Source of the DNA: Paludibacteraceae bacterium | GTDB lineage: Bacteria > Bacteroidota > Bacteroidia > Bacteroidales > Paludibacteraceae | Direction: 5' to 3' | DNA: 47,531 nucleotides | Assembly (NCBI GenBank): GCA_017962085.1 | Contig: JAGCWA010000009.1 | Span: 1-47,531, forward strand | Part shown: positions 23,698 through 34,400 of the stretch, piece by piece | How positions within the stretch are numbered: position 1 is the stretch's first letter | How the letters are laid out: each line of letters starts with the position of its first letter | Position numbers and translations under genes: made by a program | Notes under the pieces: model-generated | Databases searched by the model: none | What the model was told of the DNA's origin: nothing | The model's input: only the letters and a program-made list of their open reading frames with translations

Positions 23698-24156
23698 ATG
23701 GATAAGGAAGAGAGAATCGCGCGTGCGAAGGAGCTTTTTAAGAGTGGTTTCAATTGTTCTCAGTCTGTGGTGGCCGCTTTCGCCGATTTGTATGGATTGA
23801 CGGAGGAGCAGGCTTTGAAGGTGTCCGCCTCCTTCGGTGGCGGTATCGGTCGTATGCGCGAGACTTGCGGCGCAGCTTGCGGCATCTTCCTTCTGGCCGG
23901 ACTGAAGTATGGTTCGACTGACCCCAAGAATGCCGATGCGAAGGGTGAGAACTACCGTATCGTCCAGGAGTTGGCGGAGGATTTCAAGAAGGCTAACGGT
24001 TTCCTGAAGTGCCGTGACCTCCTCGGCTTGGACAAGAATCTGAAGGAGTCCCCCCAGCCTGCCGAACGCAACGCCGCCTATTATGCGAAACGCCCGTGCG
24101 TGGAGATCGTGGCTTCCGCCGCTAGGATATGGGCGGAGAAGCATGAGGGTTTATAA
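23698..24156 (+). CDS. C_GCAxxG_C_C family protein
   Basis: The product has 152 residues. It shows the cysteine pattern that names the family: FNCSQ at about 18-22, RETCGAACG at about 54-62 (CGAxxG core), LKCRD near 101 and RPCVE near 137. The conserved cysteines suggest metal or redox-cofactor binding; the function is not established and the protein is probably cytoplasmic. Start ATG 23698 has an upstream AAAGGA (about 23689-23694). It is monocistronic, between the tRNA and the efflux operon. Confidence 0.85.
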   Translation: MDKEERIARAKELFKSGFNCSQSVVAAFADLYGLTEEQALKVSASFGGGIGRMRETCGAACGIFLLAGLKYGSTDPKNADAKGENYRIVQELAEDFKKANGFLKCRDLLGLDKNLKESPQPAERNAAYYAKRPCVEIVASAARIWAEKHEGL

Positions 24157-24315
24157 AAAACATACCTGTTGACTCGTCATGGACTGTGCCGGGTGCGATG
24201 GAAAGGTGGATTTATGAAAAGTGTCGCCCTATGTGCCGCATCGAATCATGTGTTAAAAAATATGTTAAATAATATAAAAACCCAAAAAACTATTTTCGTT
24301 TAAAAAGTTTTCAAC

Positions 24316-24323
24316 TAATTTTG
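24316..24323 (+). promoter_or_regulatory. -7 box TAATTTTG for the efflux operon
   Basis: Exact TAnnTTTG, 62 nt before ATG 24386. Autoregulation by the TetR product would be expected near here, but I did not find a clear palindrome. Confidence 0.55.
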
Positions 24324-24385
24324 TGCCGGAATATTGAGAGCGTTGATGCGAGGCGTGAAGCGCCCTACCAGAAATGTTGTTAATT

Positions 24386-25003
24386 ATGAACACGGAAAAC
24401 CGGGACAAGATTATACGTGGTGCGTTGAAGTTGTTTCAGGCACAAGGGATTAAATCGGTGACGATGGATAAGATCGCCACCTCGTTGTCCGTTTCTAAGC
24501 GAACGATATACGAGCATTTCGCCGACAAAGAGGCATTGGTTTCTGACTGCCTCGCATATTTCAAGGAGGATTATGACAAGAAACGGGAGGAGATCCGCCA
24601 GACGACGGAGAACACATTCTCCTATTTGTTGGAGATGTTCCGGTACAATGTCTCAATGTTCAGAACCATCAATTCGAATTTTTTTTCCGATGCCAAGGCG
24701 ATGTTTCCTGACCTTGTCAAGGAGGTGAAGATGAACAAGAAGTCGATGACCGCCAATTTCCAGGAACTGATAGAGAAGTCACAGCGGGAAGGCCATATCA
24801 ACAGCTCTTTCTCACCGGTGGTTTTGGCGGAGGTCTATTATGAGATGATGAAATCCATACAGGATCCTGACGCGTACGATTTCACCCTTACGCCTGCGAC
24901 GGAGGTGTTCCGTATCCTCAGCAACATCTATTTCCGTGGCGTCGCGACGGAGAGCGGGTTGTCTATCATTAAGAATCTTCTGGGTGGTTATGAGGAGGCT
25001 TGA
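24386..25003 (+). CDS. TetR/AcrR family transcriptional regulator
   Basis: The product has 205 residues. The N-terminal helix-turn-helix is classical: IIRGALKLFQAQGIKSVTMD at about 9-28 and IATSLSVSKRTIYEHFADKE at about 30-49. The C-terminal ligand-binding domain is variable, as usual. As the first gene of an RND efflux operon it is most likely the local repressor, released by a pump substrate. ATG 24374 is an alternative start four codons upstream; ATG 24386 fits the family better. The tolC-like gene follows after 28 nt. Confidence 0.9.
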   Translation: MNTENRDKIIRGALKLFQAQGIKSVTMDKIATSLSVSKRTIYEHFADKEALVSDCLAYFKEDYDKKREEIRQTTENTFSYLLEMFRYNVSMFRTINSNFFSDAKAMFPDLVKEVKMNKKSMTANFQELIEKSQREGHINSSFSPVVLAEVYYEMMKSIQDPDAYDFTLTPATEVFRILSNIYFRGVATESGLSIIKNLLGGYEEA

Positions 25004-25031
25004 TAGAATAATGAGTTAATGTAACATAAAT

Positions 25032-26369
25032 ATGATGAAAAGAAATTTTGGTAAAGTTGAGTGCCTGTTGGCAGTGGCGTTGGCGTTGGGCGTTCCCGCA
25101 TTCGCGCAGTCCTCGGATTCGTCGGCTGTCATCCAAGACGATTCCAAGTTGTCGTTTACCTTGGACGAGGCGAAGAAGTATGCGTTGGCGCATAACAGAA
25201 CGATAAAGAACGCTTCATACGACGTGCAGAAGTCGGAGGCGGCCCGTTGGAAGGCGATCGCCAGCATGTTGCCGCAGGTGAGTGGAAATGTGGGGTATAA
25301 TTATTTCTTCGACAAGAAAAGTACAATGAAAAGTGGCGAGATGGAATTCCCGATTTCTAATCCCGCTTATTTCGAATTTGGTATCACGGCGACGGCTACG
25401 GTGAGTGGCTCGCAGATCGTTGGCGTGAAGGTCTCCAAAATCGCTGAGGAACTTTCACAGATCGGAACGGGCAAAACGGACCAAGTCATCACGGCGAACG
25501 TGGAGAAGTCGTACGTGAATATCCTCGCATTGGAGAAGACGAAGGAGCTTCTTACCCGTAATCTCGAGAATTTGAACAACTTGCATAAGATGACCATGAA
25601 CGCTGTGAAGGCGGGTGCCGCTGAGCAGAACGACGCGGACCAGATCGCGGTGCAGGTCTCTTCCATGAACAGTGCCCTTAATCAAACAAGCCGTGGCATT
25701 GAGGTCTTGTACAATACGATCCGCTTGATGACGGGTGCGAAGCCTGATGCGGAAATCGTCCTGACGCAGACCTTGGACGATGTGGTGAATCCTGAAACCA
25801 TCCTCTCCTTGATGGGTGAGGATTTGTCGCTCTCCAGAAACTTCGACTACTTGCTGAAGTGGAAGAGTTTGGAGTTGTCTGATAAGCAGGTTACGTTGAG
25901 CAAGATGGCCTACGTGCCTAACTTATCTCTTTTCTACAACTACGCCAGCAAGGCCTTCCCTGGTGACGAAGGTATGAACATGGTCCCTCCGCATACGGTG
26001 GGCTTCAAACTGAATGTGCCTATCTTCTCTTCCGGCAGCCGTTGGGCGGATGTGAAGAGCGCGAAATTGGACTACGAGAAGGCGCGGAACGAAATGGAGG
26101 ATACGGAGCAACAATTGGGTATCCAAGCAAGACAGTTGAGATATAATCTTACCTCCGCCTATGAGAACTTCGAGATTCAATCCAACAATATCGGTGTGAT
26201 GCAGCGTGTCTTCAAGAGCAATACGGAGAAGTTCAAATATGGAACAATCTCCAGCATGCAGTTGACAACCTCCAGCACGGAGTTGGTGAATGCGCAGAAC
26301 ACTTACATCAACGCTTTGTTGGATATGGTGAACGCTCACGTGGAGTTGAGGAATCTTTTGAATAGATAA
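25032..26369 (+). CDS. TolC family outer-membrane efflux protein
   Basis: The product has 445 residues with a signal peptide ending near AFA-QSS. Two long helical regions with OEP-type features (about residues 45-210 and 270-440), the motif ARWKAIASMLPQVSGNVGYN near the start and YEKARNEMEDTEQQL later identify the family. It forms the outer-membrane exit duct for the adaptor and permease encoded next. ATG 25035 is an equally possible start, since the protein begins MMKRN. It sits second in the tetR-led operon. Confidence 0.92.
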   Translation: MMKRNFGKVECLLAVALALGVPAFAQSSDSSAVIQDDSKLSFTLDEAKKYALAHNRTIKNASYDVQKSEAARWKAIASMLPQVSGNVGYNYFFDKKSTMKSGEMEFPISNPAYFEFGITATATVSGSQIVGVKVSKIAEELSQIGTGKTDQVITANVEKSYVNILALEKTKELLTRNLENLNNLHKMTMNAVKAGAAEQNDADQIAVQVSSMNSALNQTSRGIEVLYNTIRLMTGAKPDAEIVLTQTLDDVVNPETILSLMGEDLSLSRNFDYLLKWKSLELSDKQVTLSKMAYVPNLSLFYNYASKAFPGDEGMNMVPPHTVGFKLNVPIFSSGSRWADVKSAKLDYEKARNEMEDTEQQLGIQARQLRYNLTSAYENFEIQSNNIGVMQRVFKSNTEKFKYGTISSMQLTTSSTELVNAQNTYINALLDMVNAHVELRNLLNR

Positions 26370-26399
26370 TTACGATAATAATTAAAAACAAATATACAG

Positions 26400-27524
26400 A
26401 TGAAGAAAGTAGTAAGATGGGGCTGGGTCTCCGTGATGGCTTTGGCTTTGGTCGGTTTGACCGCTGGTTGCGGCAAGAGTGACAAGAAAAAAGCGGACGA
26501 GTCTACTGAGTCCGAAGGGCCGAAAGTGGAAAAGGTTCGTGTCGAGCCTGTCGTAAAACAAGAGATCGAACGTGACGTGGAGTGTACCGCTGTGCTCGAA
26601 GGATATGAGACAATGAATGTTTCCCCTTCGTTGACGGGTATCATCGAAAAACGTTTCAAGGATGTGGGCGACCACGTTTCTACCGGTGATTTGTTGGTGC
26701 GTATGGATCAGAACCAATTGATCCAAGCGAAATTGAACCTCGCGAACCTCGAAACCGAAATGAAGCGTATGGACGCTTTGCTGGCGGGCGGTAACGTGAC
26801 CCAACAGACGTACGACAAGACAAAGATGGGCTACGAGCAGGCTAAGCAACAGGTGGAGTTCTTGCAGAATAACACCTTCTTCAAGGCCACCTTCCCTGGC
26901 GTCGTTTCCGCAAGGAACTATGAGAGCGGCGAGCTCTTCAATGGCGCAAGACCGATTTTGACGGTGGTGCAACTGAATATGCTGAAGGCGATCATCGACG
27001 TGCCTGAGGCTTACTTCCCTAAAATCAAGGCGGGTATGAAGTTGAACATCATTTCCGACATCTACCCTGACACGAAGTTCCCTGCTACGATCGAGACGAT
27101 CTACCCAACGATCGATGCGGCTACCCACACTTTCCAGTGCAAGGTGAAGATTCCGAACGGTAGCATGAAGCTCCGCCCAGGTATGTATGTGCATACCGCT
27201 GTCAATGTGGGCAAGGTGAAGGTGTTGGCCGTTCCTTACCAATCTGTCTTGAAACTGACGGGTTCCAACGAGCGTTATCTCTTCTTGAACGAGAACGGTT
27301 TCGCGAAACGTGTGACGGTAGAGGCTGGTCAACGTTTCAACCGCTATGTTGAGGTTATTTCCGACGAGGTTGTGGAAGGTGGCGAAGTGGTGACCCAAGG
27401 TCAAGCTCGTCTGATCGATGGTGTCGAGTTGCAGATCATCGATGGTGACTATCAAGAAAAGATAGAGGCAGATACATTGATATCGGATGCGAAAGAGGCT
27501 GAAGTGAAAACAGAGAAAAAATAA
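26400..27524 (+). CDS. RND efflux periplasmic adaptor (membrane fusion protein)
   Basis: The product has 374 residues. A lipobox LTAGC with Cys24 anchors it to the membrane. The lipoyl-like half (SPSLTGIIEKRFKDVGDHVS) and the second half (FPGVVSARNYESGELF) flank an alpha-hairpin at about residues 105-160, followed by the beta-barrel and membrane-proximal domains. It joins the permease to the TolC-like duct. It starts 30 nt after the tolC-like gene and ends 19 nt before the permease gene. Codon use is even across the operon. Confidence 0.93.
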   Translation: MKKVVRWGWVSVMALALVGLTAGCGKSDKKKADESTESEGPKVEKVRVEPVVKQEIERDVECTAVLEGYETMNVSPSLTGIIEKRFKDVGDHVSTGDLLVRMDQNQLIQAKLNLANLETEMKRMDALLAGGNVTQQTYDKTKMGYEQAKQQVEFLQNNTFFKATFPGVVSARNYESGELFNGARPILTVVQLNMLKAIIDVPEAYFPKIKAGMKLNIISDIYPDTKFPATIETIYPTIDAATHTFQCKVKIPNGSMKLRPGMYVHTAVNVGKVKVLAVPYQSVLKLTGSNERYLFLNENGFAKRVTVEAGQRFNRYVEVISDEVVEGGEVVTQGQARLIDGVELQIIDGDYQEKIEADTLISDAKEAEVKTEKK

Positions 27525-27543
27525 ACGCATTAAATAGTAAACG

Positions 27544-30500
27544 ATGAGTATATACAAAACCGCGATTAATAAGCCGGTCACCTCTATCCTGATTTTCGTG
27601 GCCGTCATGTTGATGGGTATCTTCGCCTATATCAAGTTACCTATCGACCAGTTTCCGGAGATCGAACCTCCGTACATCGCTGTCATGACCTCCTACCCGG
27701 GTGCCAACGCCAGTGAGGTGGAGAGTAACGTGACGAAATACCTGGAGAATAGTTTGAACTCTGTGGACGGATTGGACGAGTTGACCTCCACGTCAAAAGA
27801 TAATCTTTCCTTGGTTGCCTTGGAGTTCGAGTGGGGCGAAGAGCTGGATGACGTCGTCAACGATATCCGTTCGTATGTGGATATGACGAAGGACAATCTG
27901 CCAAGCGGATGTTCTAACCCTCTGATTATTAAATTTAACAGTTCTTCCATGCCGATCATCCAGTTCGCTGTTCAGGCGAAGGAGAGTTATCCGGGCTTGG
28001 AGAAAATCATGAACGACATTGTCATCCCTCAGTTGAACCGTGTCGACGGTGTGGGTAACGTGACGATGTCTGGTGAGCCGGACCGCTATGTCTACGTTGA
28101 AATCGACCAAAAACAGTTGGATGCATACGGCATCTCTCTGGAGACAGTCGGTAATGCGGTGGCCGCCAACAACCTGAACCTCTCTTCCGGCAACGTGAAG
28201 ATGAAGAAAGAGCAATACGCCTTGCAGGTGCGCAGCGAATACTTGGAGAGTTCCGAGATCAAGGATATCGTCGTGGCCACCATGCCTGACGGGAAGCAGA
28301 TCTATGTGCGCGACATTGCGACCGTACGCGATACCATCAAGGACCTGAGTCTGGACGAGAAGATGACCTCCAGGGGGGATGCCTCCGGTCAAGAGGCTGT
28401 CCGTCTGATCATCTCGAAACAGACGGGTGGAAACACTGTGCAGATCTGTCGTGATATCCACAAGGAGTTGGAGAAGATCAAAGCCTCCCTTCCTGCGGAT
28501 GTGAAGATCAACGAGATATATGACTCGTCCACGGATATCGTCAGTGCCATCGATTCTTTGAAGGAGGCGGTGCTCTATGCAGTCTTCTTCGTCGTACTCG
28601 TGGTGCTCTTCTTCCTGGGCAAGTGGCGCGCCAGCGTGATTGTCGGATTGACCATCCCGATCTCTTTGCTGGTTTCCTTCCTCTATTTGTTGGGCGCCGA
28701 TAGTTCGCTGAATATCATCTCCCTCTGTTCCCTCTCCATTGCGGTGGGTATGGTGGTGGACGATGCCATTGTGGTCTTGGAGAACATCACCACGCATATC
28801 GACCGAGGCTCCAATCCTCGTGAGGCGGCCATCTATGCGACAAATGAGGTGTGGATCTCCGTAATAGCTACAACATTAGTGATCGTTGCCGTATTCGTGC
28901 CTTTGACAATGCTGACAGGTATCGCCGGTATCCTATTCAAGGAGTTGGGTTGGATCGTGACGATCGTCTGCTGTACCTCTACCGTTGTGGCTATTTCCCT
29001 TGTGCCGATGCTTTGCTCCAAGTTGTTGAAGGCGAAGACCGTTAAGGTGGATAAAGAAGGTAACTTGATCGTCGAGAAGCAAAACACGAGGAAACTTTCT
29101 TACCAGAATACGGTGGTGAAGTTCCTGGATAAGTTGGATGCCGCCTATGCGAACTTGTTGCGTTGGTGTCTGACTCACAAGAAGATAACGATGTTGGGTG
29201 TCGTAGCGTTTTTCGGCATTTCACTGATTCCTGCGCTGACAGGCTATATCGGAACCGACTTCATGGCTACGCCGGATAATGGTCGTCTGACCATCAATGT
29301 GGAATTGCTGCAAGGTACCCGTGTGGAGGAGACCGCTAAGTTCGCCCGTATGCTGGAGAAGCGTTTCGTCCAATTGGTTCCGGAGACGAAGAACATCTCC
29401 ACGACTTGTGGTTCCAATGAGGATGCCGGACTTTCCGCACTCTTCTCTTCCACGAGAAACAATACGATCCAGATGCGTTTCAATGCGGACAAGAAATATA
29501 CACGTACACGCTCCATAACGGAGATCGCCGAGGTGCTTCGTCAAGAAATTGCCTCCTATCCGGAAGTCTCTGATTTTAAGGTCTCCAGTTCAGCTGGTGG
29601 TGGAATGGGAGGACAGAGCACGGTAGAGGTGGAAATCTACGGATATGACTTTGATGTGACCAGTTCTTACGCTGCGCAGGTGAAACAGTTGATCGAGTCG
29701 AAGATCCCTACGGCACGTAACGTGGACATCAGCCGTGATGATGACCGTCCTGAGCTGAAGATCGTGGTGGATAAGGTGAAGGCCGCTCGCCATGGATTGA
29801 GCTCTTCTTCGGTCGCTTCGTTTGTACGCAACCGTGTCAATGGTATGTCCTGCGGCTTCTTGAAGGAGGATGGTGACGAGTACAATATCCTCGTTCGTCT
29901 GAAGGAGGAGAACCGTAGCTCCATCGACGCCATCAAGGATTTGTCCATCCCTACGTCGGGTGGCAACGTGAAGTTGAGCGAGTTAGTCTCCATCGAGGAG
30001 TATTGGGGACCACCGGAGATCACCCGTAAGAGCCGTCAACGTTATTTGATGGTTGAGGTGACACCTTACGAGACCTCATTGGGAGAGTTAGCCGCCGAAA
30101 TCGAGAAGGTATTGCCTCAGATCGAGAAGCCAACTGGCGTCTCCGTCATCTTGGGTGGTGCTTACGAAGACCAACAGGAATCTTTCCAGAACATGGGTCT
30201 ATTGTTGTTGATCATTGTAATTCTCGTATACGTTGTGATGGCCTCACAGTTCGAGTCGTACGCCAAGCCGTTCATTATCATGATGGCGGTTCCGTTCGCC
30301 TTCTCGGGAGTCATCTGGGCATTGTTCATCACTGGCACCTCGTTGGATATGATCGGTGCGCTGGGTTGTGTCATGCTGGTCGGTATCGTGGTGAAGAACG
30401 GTATCGTGTTGGTGGACTACATCAACTTGATGCGTGACCGTGGCTACGAGTTGAACGAAGCGATTGCCCTTTCCGGACAGTCCCGTCTCCGCCCTGTGTT

Positions 30501-30774
30501 GATGACGGCCATGACCACCATCTTGGGTATGTTGCCTATGGCGTTGGCCACTTCCGACGGTTCGGAGATGTGGGTGCCGATGGGTATTGTCGTGATCGGT
30601 GGTCTGATTGTCTCCACAATCGTCACCTTGGTGGTTGTCCCTGTCTTGTACGGTATCATGTCCAAACATGGAGAACGAGACAAGGAGGCTGAGATCCGTT
30701 CGCAATACATCTTCATGGACATCAACACGCACGGAAGCAAAATGGAGGTAGTTGAAGGTGAAAATAATAACTAA
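27544..30774 (+). CDS. RND efflux permease, HAE1 (AcrB-like) type
   Basis: The product has 1076 residues. It is a proton-driven inner-membrane transporter. The first membrane helix is followed by LPIDQFPEIEPP near residues 34-45. TM4 carries the proton-relay Asp pair in GMVVDDAIVVLEN near 400-412. Twin periplasmic loops are full length and the second six-helix bundle is intact (GIVVKNGIVLVDYIN near 950). The substrate is unknown; HAE1 pumps export hydrophobic drugs, bile salts or lipids. The C-terminal tail is long and acidic. The PII-like gene follows after 15 nt. Confidence 0.95.
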   Translation: MSIYKTAINKPVTSILIFVAVMLMGIFAYIKLPIDQFPEIEPPYIAVMTSYPGANASEVESNVTKYLENSLNSVDGLDELTSTSKDNLSLVALEFEWGEELDDVVNDIRSYVDMTKDNLPSGCSNPLIIKFNSSSMPIIQFAVQAKESYPGLEKIMNDIVIPQLNRVDGVGNVTMSGEPDRYVYVEIDQKQLDAYGISLETVGNAVAANNLNLSSGNVKMKKEQYALQVRSEYLESSEIKDIVVATMPDGKQIYVRDIATVRDTIKDLSLDEKMTSRGDASGQEAVRLIISKQTGGNTVQICRDIHKELEKIKASLPADVKINEIYDSSTDIVSAIDSLKEAVLYAVFFVVLVVLFFLGKWRASVIVGLTIPISLLVSFLYLLGADSSLNIISLCSLSIAVGMVVDDAIVVLENITTHIDRGSNPREAAIYATNEVWISVIATTLVIVAVFVPLTMLTGIAGILFKELGWIVTIVCCTSTVVAISLVPMLCSKLLKAKTVKVDKEGNLIVEKQNTRKLSYQNTVVKFLDKLDAAYANLLRWCLTHKKITMLGVVAFFGISLIPALTGYIGTDFMATPDNGRLTINVELLQGTRVEETAKFARMLEKRFVQLVPETKNISTTCGSNEDAGLSALFSSTRNNTIQMRFNADKKYTRTRSITEIAEVLRQEIASYPEVSDFKVSSSAGGGMGGQSTVEVEIYGYDFDVTSSYAAQVKQLIESKIPTARNVDISRDDDRPELKIVVDKVKAARHGLSSSSVASFVRNRVNGMSCGFLKEDGDEYNILVRLKEENRSSIDAIKDLSIPTSGGNVKLSELVSIEEYWGPPEITRKSRQRYLMVEVTPYETSLGELAAEIEKVLPQIEKPTGVSVILGGAYEDQQESFQNMGLLLLIIVILVYVVMASQFESYAKPFIIMMAVPFAFSGVIWALFITGTSLDMIGALGCVMLVGIVVKNGIVLVDYINLMRDRGYELNEAIALSGQSRLRPVLMTAMTTILGMLPMALATSDGSEMWVPMGIVVIGGLIVSTIVTLVVVPVLYGIMSKHGERDKEAEIRSQYIFMDINTHGSKMEVVEGENNN

Positions 30775-30789
30775 ATAAAAGGCTGAAGT

Positions 30790-31083
30790 ATGAAATCTGT
30801 AATGATAGTATTCAATCAGGCGAACACAGAACGTGTCGAGTATATGTTGGATAAGTTGGGCATTCGTGGCTTCACCTTTTTCGAGCAGGTGCAAGGACGC
30901 GGAACCAAGACCGGTGAGCCTCGTAGGGGCACACACACTTGGCCTGAGATGAACTCGGCCGTGATCACGGTCGTGGAGGACGAGCAAGTGCCGACGCTCT
31001 TGGAGACGGTGCACAAGCTGGACCTCCGAAACGAAGATGTGGGTGTTCGAGCATTCGTATGGAATATTGAGCAGACTATATGA
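30790..31083 (+). CDS. PII-like protein encoded behind the RND pump
   Basis: The product has 97 residues. The ferredoxin-like beta-alpha-beta pattern of GlnB/PII-type proteins is visible: MKSVMIVFNQ, a helix ERVEYMLDKLG, a flexible Gly/Arg/Thr-rich loop at about residues 36-50 in the place of the T-loop, then SAVITVVEDEQVPTLLETVH. The tyrosine uridylylated in true GlnB is absent. In proteobacterial metal pumps a comparable small protein (DUF3240) follows the permease. By analogy this may sense a small molecule and tune the pump; that is inference. Confidence 0.75.
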   Translation: MKSVMIVFNQANTERVEYMLDKLGIRGFTFFEQVQGRGTKTGEPRRGTHTWPEMNSAVITVVEDEQVPTLLETVHKLDLRNEDVGVRAFVWNIEQTI

Positions 31084-31110
31084 TGTAGTGTGTGGCTTTT
31101 TCAGAAAGGG

Positions 31111-31143
31111 ACATGGCTGTCGGAAGGCAGCCATGTTTTTTTG
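31111..31143 (+). terminator. intrinsic terminator of the efflux operon
   Basis: ACATGGCTGTC, loop GGAA, GGCAGCCATGT (31111-31136) forms an 11-bp stem with one G-U pair, followed by seven or more T. It lies 28 nt after the PII-like stop. Confidence 0.92.
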
Positions 31144-31441
31144 TCTTAGTTCGGCCATGGGAAACATTGTTAATGGCTTAAAATAGAGGTTTATATGCAT
31201 TCTGCTTGATGAAAACGCCCAATTTATGGGTGGAATCCGAAAAGAATGTATAGATTTGTACTATCTTTTCAGGGGCGATTTATTGTTTAAAAACCTAATT
31301 TATTGGCAGTTCGTGCAACTTTTTTTGCCCCAAAAAATCCTTTTTGAAATTCAACTCTTTTTTTAATATCTTTGTAAATTCGTAAGTATGCTTTGTTGAG
31401 TAGTGACTTGGATGATTATTTGTGCAATTGAATAGAAAGAT
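31144..31441 (+). other. AT-rich intergenic leader region
   Basis: No gene is seen. Besides the promoter at 31343-31374 there is a second exact TAnnTTTG box (TAGATTTG, 31251-31258). GGGGC near 31273 could pair with GCCCC near 31327 if transcription starts there, so a structured leader is possible but not shown. Confidence 0.5.
31343..31374 (+). promoter_or_regulatory. promoter of the large coiled-coil gene
   Basis: TTTG (31343-31346), a 20-nt spacer and TATCTTTG (31367-31374) match both consensus boxes. The start codon is 67 nt downstream. Confidence 0.65.
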
Positions 31442-34400
31442 TTGAAGAGATTATTAGCCATATTGTTAACTTCGACTGTTTTAGCCGTCAGTATGTACGC
31501 TCAAACAGATTCGGAACGCATTCGCGAGGAACAACGCGCCAGAGCCGAAAGGGTGAAGGAGGAGCAGGCTGCGAGGCGTCAACAGGAGTTGCATGAAAGG
31601 GAGAAACGTCTCGAAGAGGCAAAAGCGGCTAATGAAAGGGTGAAGAAAGAGCAGGAGGAGAGGCGTCAGGCGGAGCGCGAAGAGAAGCAACGCCAAAAGG
31701 AGGAGTGGAAGAAAGTCAAGGCTCAGGTGGATGCCCGCAAGGCGGAAGAGAAGGCGAACGAGGCGAAGAAACTCAAGGAATACGAGCAGTTAGTCGAACA
31801 AGAGAGACAAGCCAGGGAAATGCGTCTACGTCGCGAGGCGGAGATGAAGCAGCACGACAAGGAACGATGGGCGGAGAAGCAGAAAGAACTGGACGCCGCC
31901 CGCAAACGTGACGAGGCTGCGGCGGAAAAACGTCAACAGGAGTATGTGGCCGCCTCGGAGCGTGAGAAACTACGTCGAGAGATCCAGAAACAGAAGGAGG
32001 CGGAGAGAAGGAACCAGCAGGCACAACAGTGGCAGCAGAAAAAGAACGAGTTATCCCAAAACAAAAATAAGGAGGCCGAGGAGCGGGAAGCTCGTTTGGC
32101 TGAATATCTACAGGCCGTCGAATTGGAGCGGCAGGCCCGTGAAATGCGTATTCGTCAGGAGAACGAGATGAAGCAACGCTACACGGAGCTCTGGAACAAG
32201 AAGAAGGCGGAGATCGAGGCGGCTCGTCTGCGGGAGAAGCAGGAGAACGAGCGTCGGCAGAAGGAGTATGAGGCTATCATCGCTAAACAGCGTGAGACCC
32301 GTGAGGAGCAACGTAAGAGAGAGGCTCTGCAGAAACAGAACGAACGTGAGATGTGGGCGCAGCATAAGCAGCAACAAGACGAGATGAGGAAACAGGCGGA
32401 GGTTGAGAGGAAGCGCCGCGAGGCGGAGCATGAGGCGGAGATGCAGCGCGTTTCGCAGGAACGTCAGATGCGCGCCAAGAGACAGCAGGAGGAGCGTGAA
32501 AGGGAAAGACTTGCCCAAGAGGCGAGGAAGGAGGAGCTGCGTCGTCGCCGTGAGGAGCAGGCCGCTAAGCGTGAGGAGGCTGTCCGCAAGAGACAAGAGG
32601 CTTCCATGCAGAAACGCGCCGAACATGAGCAGTGGGTGGAGAAACAGAAGCAACTGCAGGATGAGCGTATGCAGAGACAGCAGGAGCAGAAGGCGCAGAG
32701 ACAGGAGAAACAGAGACTGCAACGTGAGAAAAAGCGTGCGGCTAAAGAGAAGGCTAGACAGCAGGAGATTGAGAGGAAGAGGAAAGCCCGTGAGGCACAA
32801 CAGCGCCATCGTGAGTTCATACAACAGATGCGCGAACGTGAGAAGGCCCGTGAGGAACTGACTAAGAATAAGGAGAAGGCGTTGGCTGAACGTATGAAGC
32901 AGAAACGCCAGGAGGAGAAGCGTAGGCAGATTGAACTGCGTCAGGCTCAACGCCAGAAGGAGTTGGAGCGGAAGCAGGCGGAGAAGGAACGTGCCGCAGC
33001 TTTGCGCGAGAAGAAGAAAGAGATGATGGAACTCCAGATAGCTCGCGAGAAGGAGGCCCGTGAACGTGAAGCGGAAAGGGCACAGTTGAGAAATGACGAG
33101 GAGAGACTGAAAGAGTACCAGCAGAAACAGCAAGACCTGAAGGAGGAACAGGAACGCCTCGAAAAGGAGAATAAGCTGGAGGAGAAAAAGAAGAAGGAAC
33201 TCCAGGCACAGCGCGAGAAGATAGAGAAGGAGACGATGAAGCTCGCCAAGAAGATCGTCGCCGCTAAAGAGAAGAAACTGAATGCGGAGGATAAGGCCCG
33301 CCGTAAGGAGGAGAAGATGCGCGAGAAGATGCGTAACGAGATCGCACGTGACTCCGCAAGATTGGCGGAGCAGGAGAATGCGGACTTGGAGCGTTTCGCC
33401 AAGGAGGATGCGCAGGATGAGGCTGTGGCTTTGACGAAGAAACAACAGAAGGCGCTGAAGAAGATTCAGGAGAAGAAGCGATTGCTTCAGGAACAAAATA
33501 CGAAGGATTCTTTGATGCTGGTGGATGGTGACTTCGACATCGCCACAGGCAAACGTGATAACTCGGATTTGCCACCGGATGTGCGTGAGCGCGTCGAGCC
33601 TAAGCAGAAGGAGGAAGAGGTCGTGCTTGATGATGAGAACTCCTTCGCCTTCGCCAGCGGTGAGTTGGATTCCACCTACATGGCGAATATCGACTCCTTC
33701 GCCGTGGATGAGGAGGACGAGGCGACCCTCGTCACCTCCATGATCGACTCCGTGCTCCTGCAACAGCAAATCGCCGAGTTGGAGGAGGAGTTGCAGAACG
33801 TCCGTGACGTCAAGGAGTTGGAAAGGAATAAGAACCGTAAGGGAGATGTCATCCTCCGCAAGATCAAGATTCCTAACTGCCGTTATCTGAACGACGTCTA
33901 CTACGTCAGGGATAAGTTCGAGTTCAGGTATGAGTACGACTTCTTCCTGCACTATTTCGACCATAGGTATTTCCACAGAAAGAAATTCTATGATATGGAC
34001 GATTCGACCCGTGTCGTCGCGAAATATGTGATGCAGTTGGTAGGTAAATCGAAGTACCGTCATACGAACTTCAACAAGGTGGCGGATTCCATTGCGGGCC
34101 TCTTGCCTAACTACCCGGTTGTGGAGTATCTGGATTCCGTGATCACCGACTTGAACCTTGAGTATCTGGCGACGGGTGAGATTAAGATCAAGTACAAGAA
34201 TCGTCGGCAGGATAAGATCCTCTCCAAGATATTGCCTACGAAGATCAACGACGAGGGCGGTGGTTCTTTGGGTAACATCAAGTTCTATACGTCGAACCGT
34301 CGTAGGGTCATCGAGGAACTGGATGCTTCGCAGTACGATTCTTTGCTGATCAAGCCAGACTCTCTACAGATGCAGGAGAAACATTTGGCGGACTCTCTGG

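Noticed and set aside
26382-27608. 408-residue - strand frame opposite the adaptor gene
   Set aside because: Antisense to a clear membrane fusion protein; His/Leu-rich composition typical of a shadow frame.
32108-34063. 651-residue Leu-rich - strand frame
   Set aside because: It is the reverse complement of the Glu/Lys/Arg-rich coiled coil, where GAG/AAG codons read as CTC/CTT (Leu). The + strand has promoter, signal peptide and repeats.
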